Program-made: the position numbers and the translations under genes | Assembly (NCBI GenBank): GCA_951804985.1 | Contig: OX638133.1 | Span: 9,506,501-9,570,500, forward strand | DNA length: 64,000 nucleotides | Source of the DNA: Dryomyza anilis | Taxonomy: Eukaryota; Arthropoda; Insecta; Diptera; Dryomyzidae | Direction: 5' to 3' | Notes under the pieces: model-generated | What the model was told of the DNA's origin: nothing | What the model saw: the letters and a program-made list of their open reading frames with translations, nothing else | Database searches by the model: none | Shown here: positions 37,570 through 48,742 of the stretch, piece after piece | Layout of the letters: every line of letters begins with the position of its first letter | How positions within the stretch are numbered: position 1 is the first letter of the stretch

Positions 37570-38102
37570 TGTTACGAAATATCAGTCTACGGAAAACTGT
37601 TCTACGAGTTCGTACCGCTGGATTTTGTACAAAATAAAAACACTCTTGTGTTTGGTTTAAATTATAACAATTAACTTTATTAATTCACTTTAATAAACAA
37701 CTTTACTAATAACAAATTCTAACAACTGCTGCATGTCCCCAATTTAACTTGACAATTATCACACGAGATGCCCTCGACCACTTTACAATCACTACTGAAG
37801 TACTGTACCTTAGATGCGGCTCCCTTATATACTGCATGCATCAGTTCGACACGTTTCGACAAGCATCGACTTGTTTCGAGAACATTCTACTCGTTTCGTG
37901 AATGACGCATGCCATTGGCATCTCATTCGCACGCATGTGTTTTAATGTGCTGATCTTCCATCTCTTTCTCGCGCATTGCCCAGTACGCTGAATGATCTTC
38001 CGTCTCTTTCTAACACATTGCTTAGTGCGCTGAATTGTCTTGCGTCTCATTTATTATTGTTGAATGCTTGCAGAGTGGGGCAAATTACCTCTTTTCGTAA
38101 CA
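37570..38102 (-). mobile_element. Solo LTR, 533 bp, minus strand
   Basis: Ends TGTTACGAAA and TTTCGTAACA, i.e. TG...CA borders with inverted tips, flanked by a 4-bp duplication ATAT (37566-37569, 38103-38106). On the minus strand it contains a TATA box in AGTATATAAGGGAGCC and downstream AATAAA signals in promoter-to-poly(A) order, as expected for an LTR. No internal retroelement sequence adjoins it, so it is a solo LTR left by recombination. Four-base duplication suggests Ty3/gypsy type. Confidence 0.88.
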
Positions 38103-38106
38103 ATAT

Positions 38107-39470
38107 TATACAATTTATGCAAAAACCATGTTTAGTAATTGATCTTTATATTCGGATCGCTAACATATTCCAATCTTTTCCGATTATACCATGTTAAATT
38201 ATACTAAGATAATAAAATTAATCTTTGATCAATATTTCCAAAAAATTAAATATCCGTGAAACCAGTTAAAATAAGTAAATATTCGTTCAATATCGGTTAA
38301 AGCGTCTGTTAATTAACATATTAATGTAAGCCTATGAACATATTTTAGTGACAATATTAAATCATTTATAATATTCAATAATTAAATAAAAGTTTTTCAT
38401 AAAAAAAACTTGGCAATGTGATAAAGTACCCGTCGACAGTAGTAGATTTACGATGTGCCATACGTTCATGAATTGTATTGCTACTTCATGAATTGTATTT
38501 ATAAAAGATTATATTTAAAGAAAAATGTGAAGAAATTGTTATACAGTACAAGAATACAGTGAATTGTAATTAATTGTATTAGGCTCCAGAATGGTATTCG
38601 AGAGCTTGAAACAGACAAGATTGCAAAGAAACACGTCTACCACATTTTGGCTGCTGGCATCTATTTCCTGCAGCTGTCTTGACGCTCGGGCTTGGGCTCG
38701 AAGTCTACGATATTCGTTGGATTACATTGAACGGGATAATTAATTAAAAAATGTCCTTTTTGTTGTCCTATATGAGAAACATCTTTTTTTACTTATTTTG
38801 TAGGATTAACTCAATAATTAAAACTAAATGTAGGTTAATTTGATTTCGGGCTGAAATTAAGGCTAAATCTTGATTTGAAGTAAACTTTGATATCAATTGA
38901 AGAATTAGTGTTGATATTGATTTGAGAATAAGGGAATTTTCATGTTAAGGTTAAGCTACCAGTTTTTATTGAGAAAGCTATGATTCTTAAATTCAGGTTA
39001 AAGGTGTTTCAAATGATAGATTTCAAAGCATTCGCAAGTGAATATTAAGTGCAACGGCATATTGGGTATTATTATTAACATTGATAATATAATAAATAAA
39101 ATTTAATTGGTATTTTAATATTCTATTGTAATGTTATAGTCACATATGAAAATTTTTATAGAGACTGATTTTTTAATTTTTTTCTGAACCCATACTCAGC
39201 CGATTAGAGCTAAGTTGTTTGAATTTTGTTTGCAGTTTTGTATTTTTTGTATTAGAATTCTTTATATATAAAATTTTTAATTTCTATACAAATTCTAATA
39301 AAATGCAAACTACTTTACTAGAATTTCGTATCTAAGTAGATATACTCCGATCAGAGTAGAATTTGAACTATATGCAACCCTGACAAGTTTTCTCAATTTT
39401 TCAGTACAATTATGGGTAAATACCCATTTTATGGGATTCGAAAGAAGATAACAAGTAACAAGAAAAACGA
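38107..39470. other. AT-rich spacer, nothing recognised
   Basis: A slightly GC-richer patch at 38580-38720 has no exon structure that I can support. Confidence 0.45.
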
Positions 39471-39567
39471 GGAAAACTACCAAATTTAATAACAAATTAT
39501 AAAAATGCAACCCTTCTTATGTTAGGGTTGAATTTTTATAATTTGTTATTAAATTTGGTAGTTTTCC
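39471..39567. repeat. Near-perfect palindrome with 43-bp arms
   Basis: Arms 39471-39513 and 39525-39567 (GGAAAACTACCAAATTTAAT ... ATTAAATTTGGTAGTTTTCC) around an 11-base loop, with about two mismatches. Confidence 0.92.
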
Positions 39568-39893
39568 TTGAATTTGCAATTTGATAATTATATTGTTGAC
39601 AAGTAAGTACATTTCTGATCAATTATATAAATTTTACATTTATTTTCAACTTCTTTCCAAAATGGATCAATATGCCAATCATAGTAATGCAATAAATATA
39701 TGTAAGAACATAAATAAAAAAAAGAAAATAAACAGATATAACAAATCCAGTAGAATAACACATTTAATGAACACCTATATTCATAAGTATAATGGTTTTT
39801 TATTTTCAACATTTATAATTTTAGATAAATTTATATATATGTAAAAAAATGATTGTCGAATACTAAACAATAGTTACGTGACTTTTATATTTT
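39568..39893. other. AT-rich spacer
   Basis: Overlapping open frames on both strands are A/T-driven; no gene supported. Confidence 0.45.
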
Positions 39894-39935
39894 AACTAGC
39901 TGGATCCGTGCACGACTCGTGCCAAGATTTTGTGA

Positions 39936-40168
39936 ATGCGAGGTAGGAGTTTTAATGCGGTAAGTTTAAGTGTGGCGAGTTTTAGTGTGGTGAATTTTAG
40001 AGTGGTGAATTTTAGTGTGGTAAGTTTTAGTGTGGTGAATTTTAGTGTGGTGACTTTTAGTGTGGTGTGTTTTAGTGTGGTGAATTTTGGTGTTGTTAGT
40101 TTCGATGTGGTGAATTTTAGAGTGGTGAGTTTTAGTGTGGCGAGTTTTAGTGTGGTGAATTTCGGTGT
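39936..40168 (+). repeat. 15-bp minisatellite, about 15 units
   Basis: Diverged copies of GAGTTTTAGTGTGGT. It is preceded by a CTAGCTGGATCCGTGCACGA motif at 39895, like the CTAGCTGG-type repeats, and ends exactly where homology to kelch exon 4 begins. An open frame encoding (NFSVV)n is a repeat artefact. Confidence 0.92.
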
Positions 40169-42239
40169 GGACTCAAATTTATTTGCATCGCTACTGTTCG
40201 CAAACGAACAAGTGGACCTCGGTTACAAATAATACAATTCCTAAAGTATCTATATTTGGCGTCTCTATAATGGAAGAAAATGTTTATTGTGGGTGGAGTC
40301 CGAGATGAGCAGGAGGAGACAAATACCGTGTATAGTGTGGACATTAAAACAATGTATTGTAAAGAATTGAGTAGTATGAGCACAAAGCGTTGTTGGCCGG
40401 GTGTCGCGGTGTTCGATGGATTCTTGTATGCTGTTAGAGGAGATAATAATGGACGTAAATTGAATACAGTTGAGAGGTAAATTGTTTGACGCATTTATAT
40501 TACATAAGAATTTCTGTAGATGGGATTCGAAAACAAATACGTGGAGCTGGGTTTCGCCAATGTTAGAATGTCGAACTGCGCCAACAGTTGTTGTGCTTTA
40601 TGGACTTTTGTATGCAGTTGGAGGATGGACTGACACACGGATAGAAAAGATTTCTTTGAATGTGTTTGAACGTAATTAAAAAGTAATACGAAATTACCAT
40701 ACATGTATTAGGAATGAAGTGTAATTAAATTATAATCGAAATTGAATTTATTTTTGTTCACGTGTAAACATTATTATATTGTCCAGCAGAATCTGTCAAA
40801 TTTACCATAAATATGTTCAATACCAACACAAAATTTTAATTGCATTTGAATAAACTGTTTCTTGGCAATTTACTTGGTTAAAACTATGTTTCGAAACACA
40901 GAAAATGCTAATCAAATCTAAATACAACGTATGTTCGCAACGCTCGTCTTAATTCGATAATTTATCGACTGACGAAGTTGGCAACGTAATGCAGCATTTT
41001 CTACCGACGCCATCGTTTGAACATATTGATGTTTACAAACAAACAAAAAAGAAATTGGATTTAAATAAGTGTATTCTTGCAACATTCTTCTTGTATACGA
41101 AGTTGGCACTCGTTGAGTAGAATTTTCTACCTACGTCTCTTTTGTCGTTGTTTGAAGTATGTATAGGGTCATTTTAAACATACTGATGTTTAAAAACAAA
41201 CAAAAAATTAATTGAAATGTAAATAAAAGTATTCTTGCAGCTCTCTTCTTGTATACAAAATTGACACTCGGTGATCGGCATTTTCTGCGTACGTACCTTT
41301 TGTTGTTCGTTGAGAAAACGTGTTCGCGTAAATATATAAATTGTGTTACAAAAAGTACAAATAGTAACAGAGTATAATATAGTGCAGTATATAATTTCTG
41401 AAACTAATGTGAAAAAACGACAAATAAAAATATGTGTTTCGATTTTCAAACAGAATTTGGCATGTTTTTTACAAAAGCCTCCGTGAATTCCTTGACTACG
41501 CTATGTGACCAACTGTAACTGTACCAAATATAAAGCGAGCCTGGATCGTCTGGTTTAGCGTCTGCTGGTGCAATTGTGCATTCATTGATGCTGTCACTTG
41601 TACTTGCAGTTTTAAACGAATTATTTATTTATGCATTTAAAAATTTGTATATGAATTCAATTATTATAAATTCCCACTGTGCATGTTTAAAGATTTTTAA
41701 TAAAAATTAATAAAAAAACAAAATTTTATTTTTTATTTTATTTTCAGGATTTCTTTCCAAAAATATTTAAATATGTTTCTATGCAAACATACTAATTTTT
41801 GAACTGAAACAACTGATATGTTTCACTGGAAACATATTTATATTCAGGTCGTTCAAAATCATGTTTTATTTTGAACATATTTATGTTTCGGTTCAAATAT
41901 TTATTTTATTTGGATGTAGTAATTATTATGTTTCCATTAGAACATATTCCATTTTAAGAGGCAACATTAAAATGTTTCCGGGATATTATAATGTAAGTCA
42001 GAGCTCATTACAACACTGTTCAAGTCTCAATACAACCCTGTTTACAAATGATTTATCAGTCAATTATATATTATGTTTACATAAAATTCCAAACATACAT
42101 GTTAATGCCTGCAAAATTATGTTTGGGAGAGCCCTTTTTTTTGCAGCGTGCATTATAGAATGTTACGATCCGCGTACTAACAAATGGACTTTGAAATCTC
42201 CAATGAATATATGTTCAAGCAGTTTTGGTGTAAGCGAGA
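40169..42239 (+). pseudogene. KLHL-B: kelch-repeat fragment interrupted by a transposon
   Basis: Fragment of a third KLHL paralogue. Exon 4 equivalent: 40169-40476 (YLHRYCSQTNKW..., then MFIVGGV, VAVFDGFLYAV; donor GTAAAT). Exon 5 equivalent: 40520-40635 plus 42151-42239 (WDSKTNTWSWVSPM, GLLYAVGGW; then IECYDPRTNKWTLKSPMN, donor GTAAGC), split by the CACGG element. A frame change near 40280 (about two bases lost compared with KLHL-D) breaks exon 4. Reading across the insertion with one CA copy removed does not restore frame either. BTB, BACK and the last two exons are not found nearby, and the left end abuts the 15-bp minisatellite. Confidence 0.9.
40636..42150 (+). mobile_element. CACGG-family DNA element, copy 2, inside a kelch exon
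   Basis: 1,515 bp, CACGGATAGAAAAGATTT to TTTTTTTTTGCAGCGTG, flanked by CA on both sides (40634-40635, 42151-42152). Very close to copy 1 at 10366-11860 throughout, including the internal units of about 150 bp. Confidence 0.92.
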
Positions 42240-42734
42240 TCATTGAATCCCAAATAATGTTTGGTAACTTAATTAAGGAACGAAAAAACTTAGGAACGAA
42301 AAGCTTAGGAACCGAATTAATAATTTGGCATATTAATATTATTTCAATAAAAGTTTTTCAAAATGCAACCCTTAGTTTTCGTTTACAAATTAATCAATGC
42401 TACTAATTTCTCCAAAGCATAGTGATTATCGTAGATAAATAAATAAATGACATTTGTAAATAATGAAAAATAGGATTTGCTGGTTATCTTTATCCTGCTT
42501 AGATCTACTTATATAAATGTTGATATGTTATCTTGACAAAATCTCTTCAAGTGCAAATAATTTCTAATTTTCTAACAAAAGCTCAATATCAGAAAATGAA
42601 AGCCATATCAAAATGTTTCTGTTTGTATATTATCCTTATAAAAAAAAAAAACTATTTTCGAAAAATTCAATTTTGAATGAAAATTTCAAATTTTAGTAAA
42701 CATTTTAATTTTTAGTGCAAATTGATATTTTAGG
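42240..42734. other. Former intron 5 of KLHL-B and spacer
   Basis: Begins like the intron 5 of the paralogues (GTAAGCGAGATCATTGAATC) but no exon 6 or 7 could be found. Confidence 0.5.
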
Positions 42735-43188
42735 GATGAATTGAATTGTAAGTGAAAAATTTTAAATAAAAAATTGAATTTTCAGTGAATTGAAATATTA
42801 GAGAAAATTTTAAGATATTGTCGTAACGTGCTCAAGGTCCAGTCAGTACAAATTGGGTATTTAGTACCAACAAATAAAACAACAAACAATTGGCAAAATG
42901 CATTTCCGCGAGAATTCAGCACAACATAGAAATATACATGGGCAGAGAAGTCTGAATAAAATTATGTATATGTTTTTTTTAATACAATTTTGTGGTTTTT
43001 TCACAGAGAAACCTATTACACGACAAGATTCAGCAACCTTCGATAATTCACGAACGTGATTTTTCACAGAGAAACAGCTGTTTCACCTTGAGCACGTTAA
43101 GACAATATCTAAAAATTTTCACTAATATTTCAATTCACTGAAAATTCAATTTTTTATTTAAAATTTTTCACTTACAATTTAATTCATC
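42735..43188. repeat. Foldback element with about 103-bp arms
   Basis: Left arm 42735-42837 (GATGAATTGAATTGTAAGTG ... ACGTGCTCAAGG) is mirrored by 43085-43188 (CCTTGAGCACGT ... CTTACAATTTAATTCATC). The middle holds a short CACGAACGTG-type palindrome. Confidence 0.9.
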
Positions 43189-43189
43189 A

Positions 43190-43292
43190 GTACTCAAAAT
43201 ATTTTCATTTCAAAAGATACAGGTTTTGTGCCTTCTGTAATGTTGTTTATCATGAACAGGCGCATTTTTATTACTTTAGACACCATCGTGTC
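43190..43292 (+). repeat. Fragment of the 34821-36961 foldback element
   Basis: Shares AGTACTCAAAATAT, ATACAGGTTTTGTGCC and GTTGTTTATCATGAACAG with that element. Confidence 0.75.
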
Positions 43293-43827
43293 AACGCTTT
43301 TCTATTACCCCCATTTTTTCGAATTTTAACCCTACTAATTACAAATTTTGACATACCGCGTGAACGCTCGAGAAAACTATTATACGCTCTTCGGCAAATA
43401 AGTTCCCCACAAAAAATGAGGTGAGGTCCTCAATAACGAAATTACCTCAGATCCACCCATTAAACATAATAATATATATACCCAATAAACATTGTTTCGA
43501 TTGTATATAATTTGGATAACGTTTCGAATTTGTTACGATATCGTTAAATTTCTGTAGAATCAGTATTGAATTATTTTTCAAAAAAAGATGTCCAATGAAA
43601 CAATTTAATAAATTTTAAAATTGGCAGAAATTTCTCAACTGTTAGAATCTTTTACAATTTAGCAACTGTTAGAAACTTTTACAATTTAGTAAGTAGGAAA
43701 TATTTTTTGCTGGATCAATAGACTAATTTTGAATCCCAAACTAGGTAAACAATTTTGATGTTGTGGATGCTATAGAAATGCACCGCTCCATGAAAGATAA
43801 TTTCAAGACAAATCAATTTAAATAGAA
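43293..43827. other. AT-rich spacer, nothing recognised
   Basis: No gene or repeat with clear ends. Confidence 0.4.
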
Positions 43828-44060
43828 TCGAAATTGAATAAGCTTTTCGAATTCGTTTCGATATATCGAAATTGAATAATTTGTCGAATTCATTTCGATA
43901 TCGAGATTGAATCAATTTTCGAATTCGTTTCGATATCGAGAATTCATAAAATATCGATATCGTTACCGATAGAGCCATTTTTATCGAGAACGCTATCATT
44001 CTCGAATCGTTAACGATAGTCGAAAACGATAACAATGTTCGTTCAAACGATATCGTTTCG
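43828..44060. repeat. Tandem units of about 36 bp and ATCG-rich tract
   Basis: Three units of CGAAATTGAATAA..GTCGAATTCGTTTCGATAT type at 43828-43940, then AACGATATCGTTT-like words to 44060. The second part resembles the interior of the MITE at 25117-25248. Confidence 0.75.
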
Positions 44061-44578
44061 ATATCGTTTGGTACGCTGGGTATACTTATATATATACAGT
44101 ATACAATATATTTACAGTATACTGTTTTATTAAATTTTTTAAAGTTTTATAAGAAACTCAATTCAAATTTGTATCTAAAAAAATTAAATTAAAACTTAAG
44201 AACAATTTACCCTAATAGCGCACATACATTTTTGCATAGATTAGCAAAATTTACATTCCAAAGAATAGTTTTAACACAAGTGAAATACAATACTGTGGTT
44301 GCGGAATTCGACAGTCTGTGCTTTAGAGTTGTGAACTCAAAAACTATCAAGTTGCAATACAATAAACTGCAATTGCAAAATTTGGTAACTCAGTTGAATT
44401 TAGTCTGTATTTGCAACGCGTCCTTCAATCATCAAGAGAACTCTGTTTAAAATTACCGTATTTTCATGCATTGTGCACATTTTATTGCAGTTCAAATTTA
44501 TTCTCAGTTAAATATTATTAAATATTTTTCATTATTCCATCATATAAAATCAGTATATAATTTAAAAATATTGAAATA
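44061..44578. promoter_or_regulatory. 5' flank of KLHL-C
   Basis: AT-rich. A TCAGTT at 44504-44509, 70 bases before the ATG, matches the arthropod initiator consensus, but there is no further support for a start site. Confidence 0.25.
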
Positions 44579-47500
44579 ATGGCTGCCGCATACATCAATT
44601 CAACTGACCCGACATCGACTATCGAAAGTGAGATCTTTAAATGTTCCGAGCATTCCGGACGTCTGCTCAACCGTATGTTCGATATTTTGAACGTGCAATT
44701 GGCATGCGATGTGGTATTAACTTCTAAAGACGATGGCACCCGGTGAGTTGCTTAATCGAACGGTAGAAATTTTGATTCTACCAAAGTAACACAATCAACT
44801 GAGAAAGTAAAAGTTATATGGCATAAAACTGTCCTATTAAATTCACTGTGTAAAGGTTTATTGAACTAATAATACAACTCGTATACAGAGACATTAGTGA
44901 CTTCTGTGGCAGGAGCTACCCAACCTTAATACAGGTACCACGACGATTGCACGCCTGTTTTCTATGCACGAGGACGCGGATTTGAATCCAGCCTGCGGCA
45001 ATATTTTTTTTAATTCATTTTTTTTTATTATTGTTAATATATATTATTTGAATGAATGAATTGCACATTATTAATGGACAGTAGTTTAGTCGAAGTGTAC
45101 TGGCTTTGAAATCTGAAAAAAGAGAGTTCAACTCACCGCCCGGGCTTGGTAAAATAAAAATAATGTTTTTTCAATTATAAATAATATAATTAAATAGTAT
45201 AATTAAGTTTAAATAATTTCAGTTCAACAAAACTATATAAAAATTTAATGATATTATTTAAAAAAAAATATAAATAATTTTTGTTTGTTTTTGTATTCAT
45301 TGTATTGTATAAAAGTTGTAATAAGCTTCTATAAACCTTTTTAAAGTAATGAAATAGCATTTACACGACATCTACATAGCTTTTATATAGACATATACTG
45401 TATAGACTTACGCACTTTGAACTATATAGAAGTCGTATAACTACATTATGGGCCTTTATACAGGAAAAATTACTGAATAAGAATGTCGTGAAAAGCTTTA
45501 CAATACATTTCTATAAGAGATTGTGCTACTTGGGCGGAGGTTCAGGAGATATAACTTAAATTTTATTGTTGTTTTCTAAACAGTGTAACTGCACATAGAC
45601 TGGTTATGTCTGCGTCAAGCGAATACTTTTTTGACATGTTTATGGGACAATTGGGAGAGGCTAAAGTATCGAAAGTAACGCTGAAAGATGTAAATGGAGA
45701 AGATTTAAAAATGTTGGTGCAATACTGTTACACTGGCTGCATTGAGCTACGAGAAAATAATGTAAAGTCCTTGATTGCCGCTGCTAATATTTTACAATTG
45801 GATACTATAGTGATCGCCTGCATTGATTTTCTTGATCGTCATTTGAATCCATCAAATTGTCTTGGAATTACATTGTTTGCCAAGCAGCACTCTTTTGAAA
45901 CACTGCAGTACAAGGCCGAAGATTATATTTGTGAAAATTTTATGCAAGTAAGTGTAATTTATTTTTATTATTTAAAATTATAATAAAACTGGTTTTCCGC
46001 TTTAATACTGAGGAACTTAGGCCTAGATCTCTCACCATTTGAGCTGTGAGTGTTACATGTGTGCGTAATTTGTTTAAAATTATTTTTTAATTATTTATTT
46101 TTTTTTTAATTTGAATAAAGTGTAATTTACCGAACGAAGTAAAAATAAATTGTCACGTCCTTAGAAATATAAAATCAAAAAATTTATATTGGAATTAAAA
46201 AAACCCATAAAAATGGTGTTTACTAAGCTCTAATAATTTAAACTTTACGACATTCGTCAACAGTGGATCCTCTCAGAATTAAAAAAACGAGCTTGGATCT
46301 AAGGTCAAAAATGAGGATACAATTGTCACCTTAAGCTACAAAGGGAGCTTCAAACGTAGATGAACTTTCTTACTTTCAAACTTACACGAAATCTCCCTAA
46401 TGCATACACACAGAATATAGATTTGTTGCGCCAACCAACTCTTTGCCCAAACTTAATCGGTTCTCTAAAATTCTTAGTCGGTTGTTATTGTCAAAATGAA
46501 AAGAGTTCTAGTTTGTACTGCAACCAATTTCCAACTGTTTTAGAACATTTTAGTACAGATTTAGAACCATTAGGAGTGTGAATAGACTAATATTTCAAGT
46601 GTATAGGCTAAAATGGCCGTTCCGTAAGCAAATTTCTAAACCATTCGATTGAACCGAATGAAGTAGTTGGTACAACTAATTTTTTCATTCTTCCAACCTC
46701 ATGTCAAAAGAGGATTTGTCTGTGTGTATGAATGCAGATGATCCCAAGGGTAGATCGATCCTGAAAATAATTATATGTACGACTTATCGATTTTATTTGA
46801 AGGGATGACAAATTATTTATTTTTCGCTATGGTCTATAAATCTTTAATATTGGAATTACTATTTTGATTACTTTTTGTAGGTTTGTAAAGCAGATGAATT
46901 CTTAGGTTTAAGCTATCTCGATGTGCGTAAACTATTGGCAAACGACAACATCGAAGTAGATTCCGAGGAAATTATTTTTACTAGTATAATGACATGGATT
47001 GAATACGACAAAGAAAATCGTGAAGAACATATTTTTGAATTTCTTTCCGATTCGGTGAGAATGCGAGAGTTGAGCCCGTATTTTCTTTGCAAATATGTGG
47101 AGCCGGTTTGCAAGAAAATTGAATGCAAAGAAATGGTTTTAGATACTCTTAAATGGCATTTGATACCAGAGAATAGATTGAATTGTGTACTTCTTAAAAC
47201 GCGAAAACATTTCAACACAATGTTAGCGATTTTTGGTGGAGTGCGTATTTAAATTATCCATATTCTATATATATATATTAATAACTTTGTCCATTTATTT
47301 AGAAAACTGGAATTTATCTACAGCGCTATTGTTGTCAATCGAACAAGTGGAGCTTGTTTAAACATTACTCAACGATTTCCGTATCTGAATTTGGTACCGC
47401 GGTAATGGAAAATAAAATAATTATTGTCGGTGGAATAAAAACTGATAGTGTATTGCATACAATATGCAGTCTGGACATTAACAATAACGATTGCACACAA

Positions 47501-48548
47501 TTAAGTGAAATGAGAAGGAATTGTCGAGTGATGGATGTCGCTGTAATTGATGAATTGTTGTATGTAGTTGGCTATTGTAATGAACATATAAATTATTATG
47601 GTCATTATAAAACTACAACATGTGATAGGTAAAGTATCGAAATTATTTGACAGTATTGAAGGTATGTGAGAGTTTATCTAAATTTGAGGATTAAACTAAA
47701 TTGCTGGAAGTTATCGGCAATGCAGTTTTTAGCATTGCATTAAACATTGCATGACCGATACTTCCAGTAATTTAGTTTAACTTTGAAATTTGGACAAACT
47801 CTAAATTCATAGATTTTAAATTTAACTGGAATGAGTTTGTTTCATTTACCATTAATCCAGTTACGAGAAAAATTATTAGTTTTTTAAACATACAAAATCT
47901 ACTAAATCTAATTTCTAACACCATTCCAAAACAAAAAAAAATGTATGTAGATGGAATCAATCGACGTATGCATGGAGCTGTGTTCCCGGAATGTTGACTC
48001 CGCGACGGAATCATGGCTTGGTTGTACTTGATGGTCTTTTATATTGTATTGGAGGACATATTAAACAACTGGTGATAAATTCGGTAGAATGTTATGATCC
48101 ACGTACCAATTTATGGACTGAAAAAGAACCAATGACTATAACTCCTCGACTTTTTGGTGTAAGCAATATCAATTGCATCAACGTTTTCTAAATAATTGTA
48201 GAACAATCTGTATGTAGGTCGCAGCAGTAAATGGTCATATTTACGTCGTTTTCGGAATGTGTGAAAAAAGAGTTGAGCGGTATGATCCCATCAGCAATAG
48301 CTGGACTTCTGTAAATAATGCGGACTCATTTTTTCTACAAATATTTTGTAATATTTATATTTTAGGTTTGTTCCTTGATTATTCCAATGGATGTTGTAAG
48401 ATGTAGTGTATTTGATGATCTTTTAATAGCGTCTGATAGTTATGGAAATGTGCAGGAATATGATCCAAATACAAACCAGTGGAAAGTACTTGGTAAATTA
48501 CTGGAAAGCCCCGAGCCCCTACAAAATATTATTACACTTAGAAATTAA
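44579..48548 (+). CDS. KLHL-C: BTB-BACK-Kelch protein, 7 exons, 565 aa
   Basis: Exons: 44579-44742, 45584-45947, 46881-47240, 47303-47628, 47951-48158, 48218-48310, 48366-48548; all borders are GT-AG, the phases agree, and the sum is 1,698 bases. BTB about residues 25-145 (CDVVL, VTAHRLVMSASSEYF, VQYCYTGCIEL), BACK about 150-270 (FLDRHLNPSNCLGI, SEEIIFTSIMTWIEYDKENR), kelch propeller about 290-565 (IIIVGGI, LYCIGGH, VECYDPRTNLW, VERYDPISNSW, VQEYDPNTNQW). BTB-BACK-Kelch proteins typically recruit substrates to Cullin-3 ubiquitin ligases through the propeller while BTB/BACK binds Cullin-3; some act on actin. The usual paired glycines are eroded in several blades (VVGYC, VVFGM, IASDSYG). The donor of exon 3 is GTGCGT, as in KLHL-D. 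Tandem paralogue of KLHL-D 2.5 kb downstream, same strand. Start chosen as the first ATG, with the same position and following motif (SEIF-C) as in KLHL-D. Orthologue not assigned. Confidence 0.93.
44920..45165. repeat. Two tRNA-like remnants in KLHL-C intron 1
   Basis: GGATTTGAATCCAGCC near 44980 and TAGTTTAGTCGAAG..GAGTTCAACTC at 45081-45140 look like Pol III B-box (and one A-box) remnants followed by A/T-rich tails. Neither folds into a complete tRNA that I can support; possibly old SINE pieces. Confidence 0.3.
46009..46060 (-). repeat. SINE body fragment in KLHL-C intron 2
   Basis: AACTTAGGCCTAGATCTCTC ACCATTTGAGCTGTG-like text is the reverse complement of the SINE body near its tail. 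Confidence 0.7.
47669..47802. repeat. 134-bp TIR element in KLHL-C intron 4
   Basis: Arms AGAGTTTATCTAAATTTGA and CAAATTT..ACTCT are inverted and share ACTAAATTGCTGGAAGTTAT with the arms of the larger element at 34076-34653. Confidence 0.85.
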
Positions 48549-48736
48549 TAACAACATGTTTTAAAATCAATTAGCGTATTCACAGTTCGTCATATTTTAG
48601 ACTGATATTCGTAACAAATGATATAAAGTGACACAAAAACGTTATTTTTTGTTGCATCCCTTATAAAAGTGAAATACCACAACTGTTGTATTTGAGAGTA
48701 GCCTTGCGACATGTTTTTTGGTGTCGGATTTTGTAA

Positions 48737-48742
48737 AATAAA
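48737..48742 (+). terminator. Poly(A) signal of KLHL-C
   Basis: AATAAA 189 bases after the stop codon; the first clear signal downstream. Confidence 0.5.

Noticed and set aside
39936..40232. 98-codon frame of (NFSVV)n repeats
   Set aside because: Comes from the 15-bp minisatellite, a multiple of three, so the frame stays open by chance.
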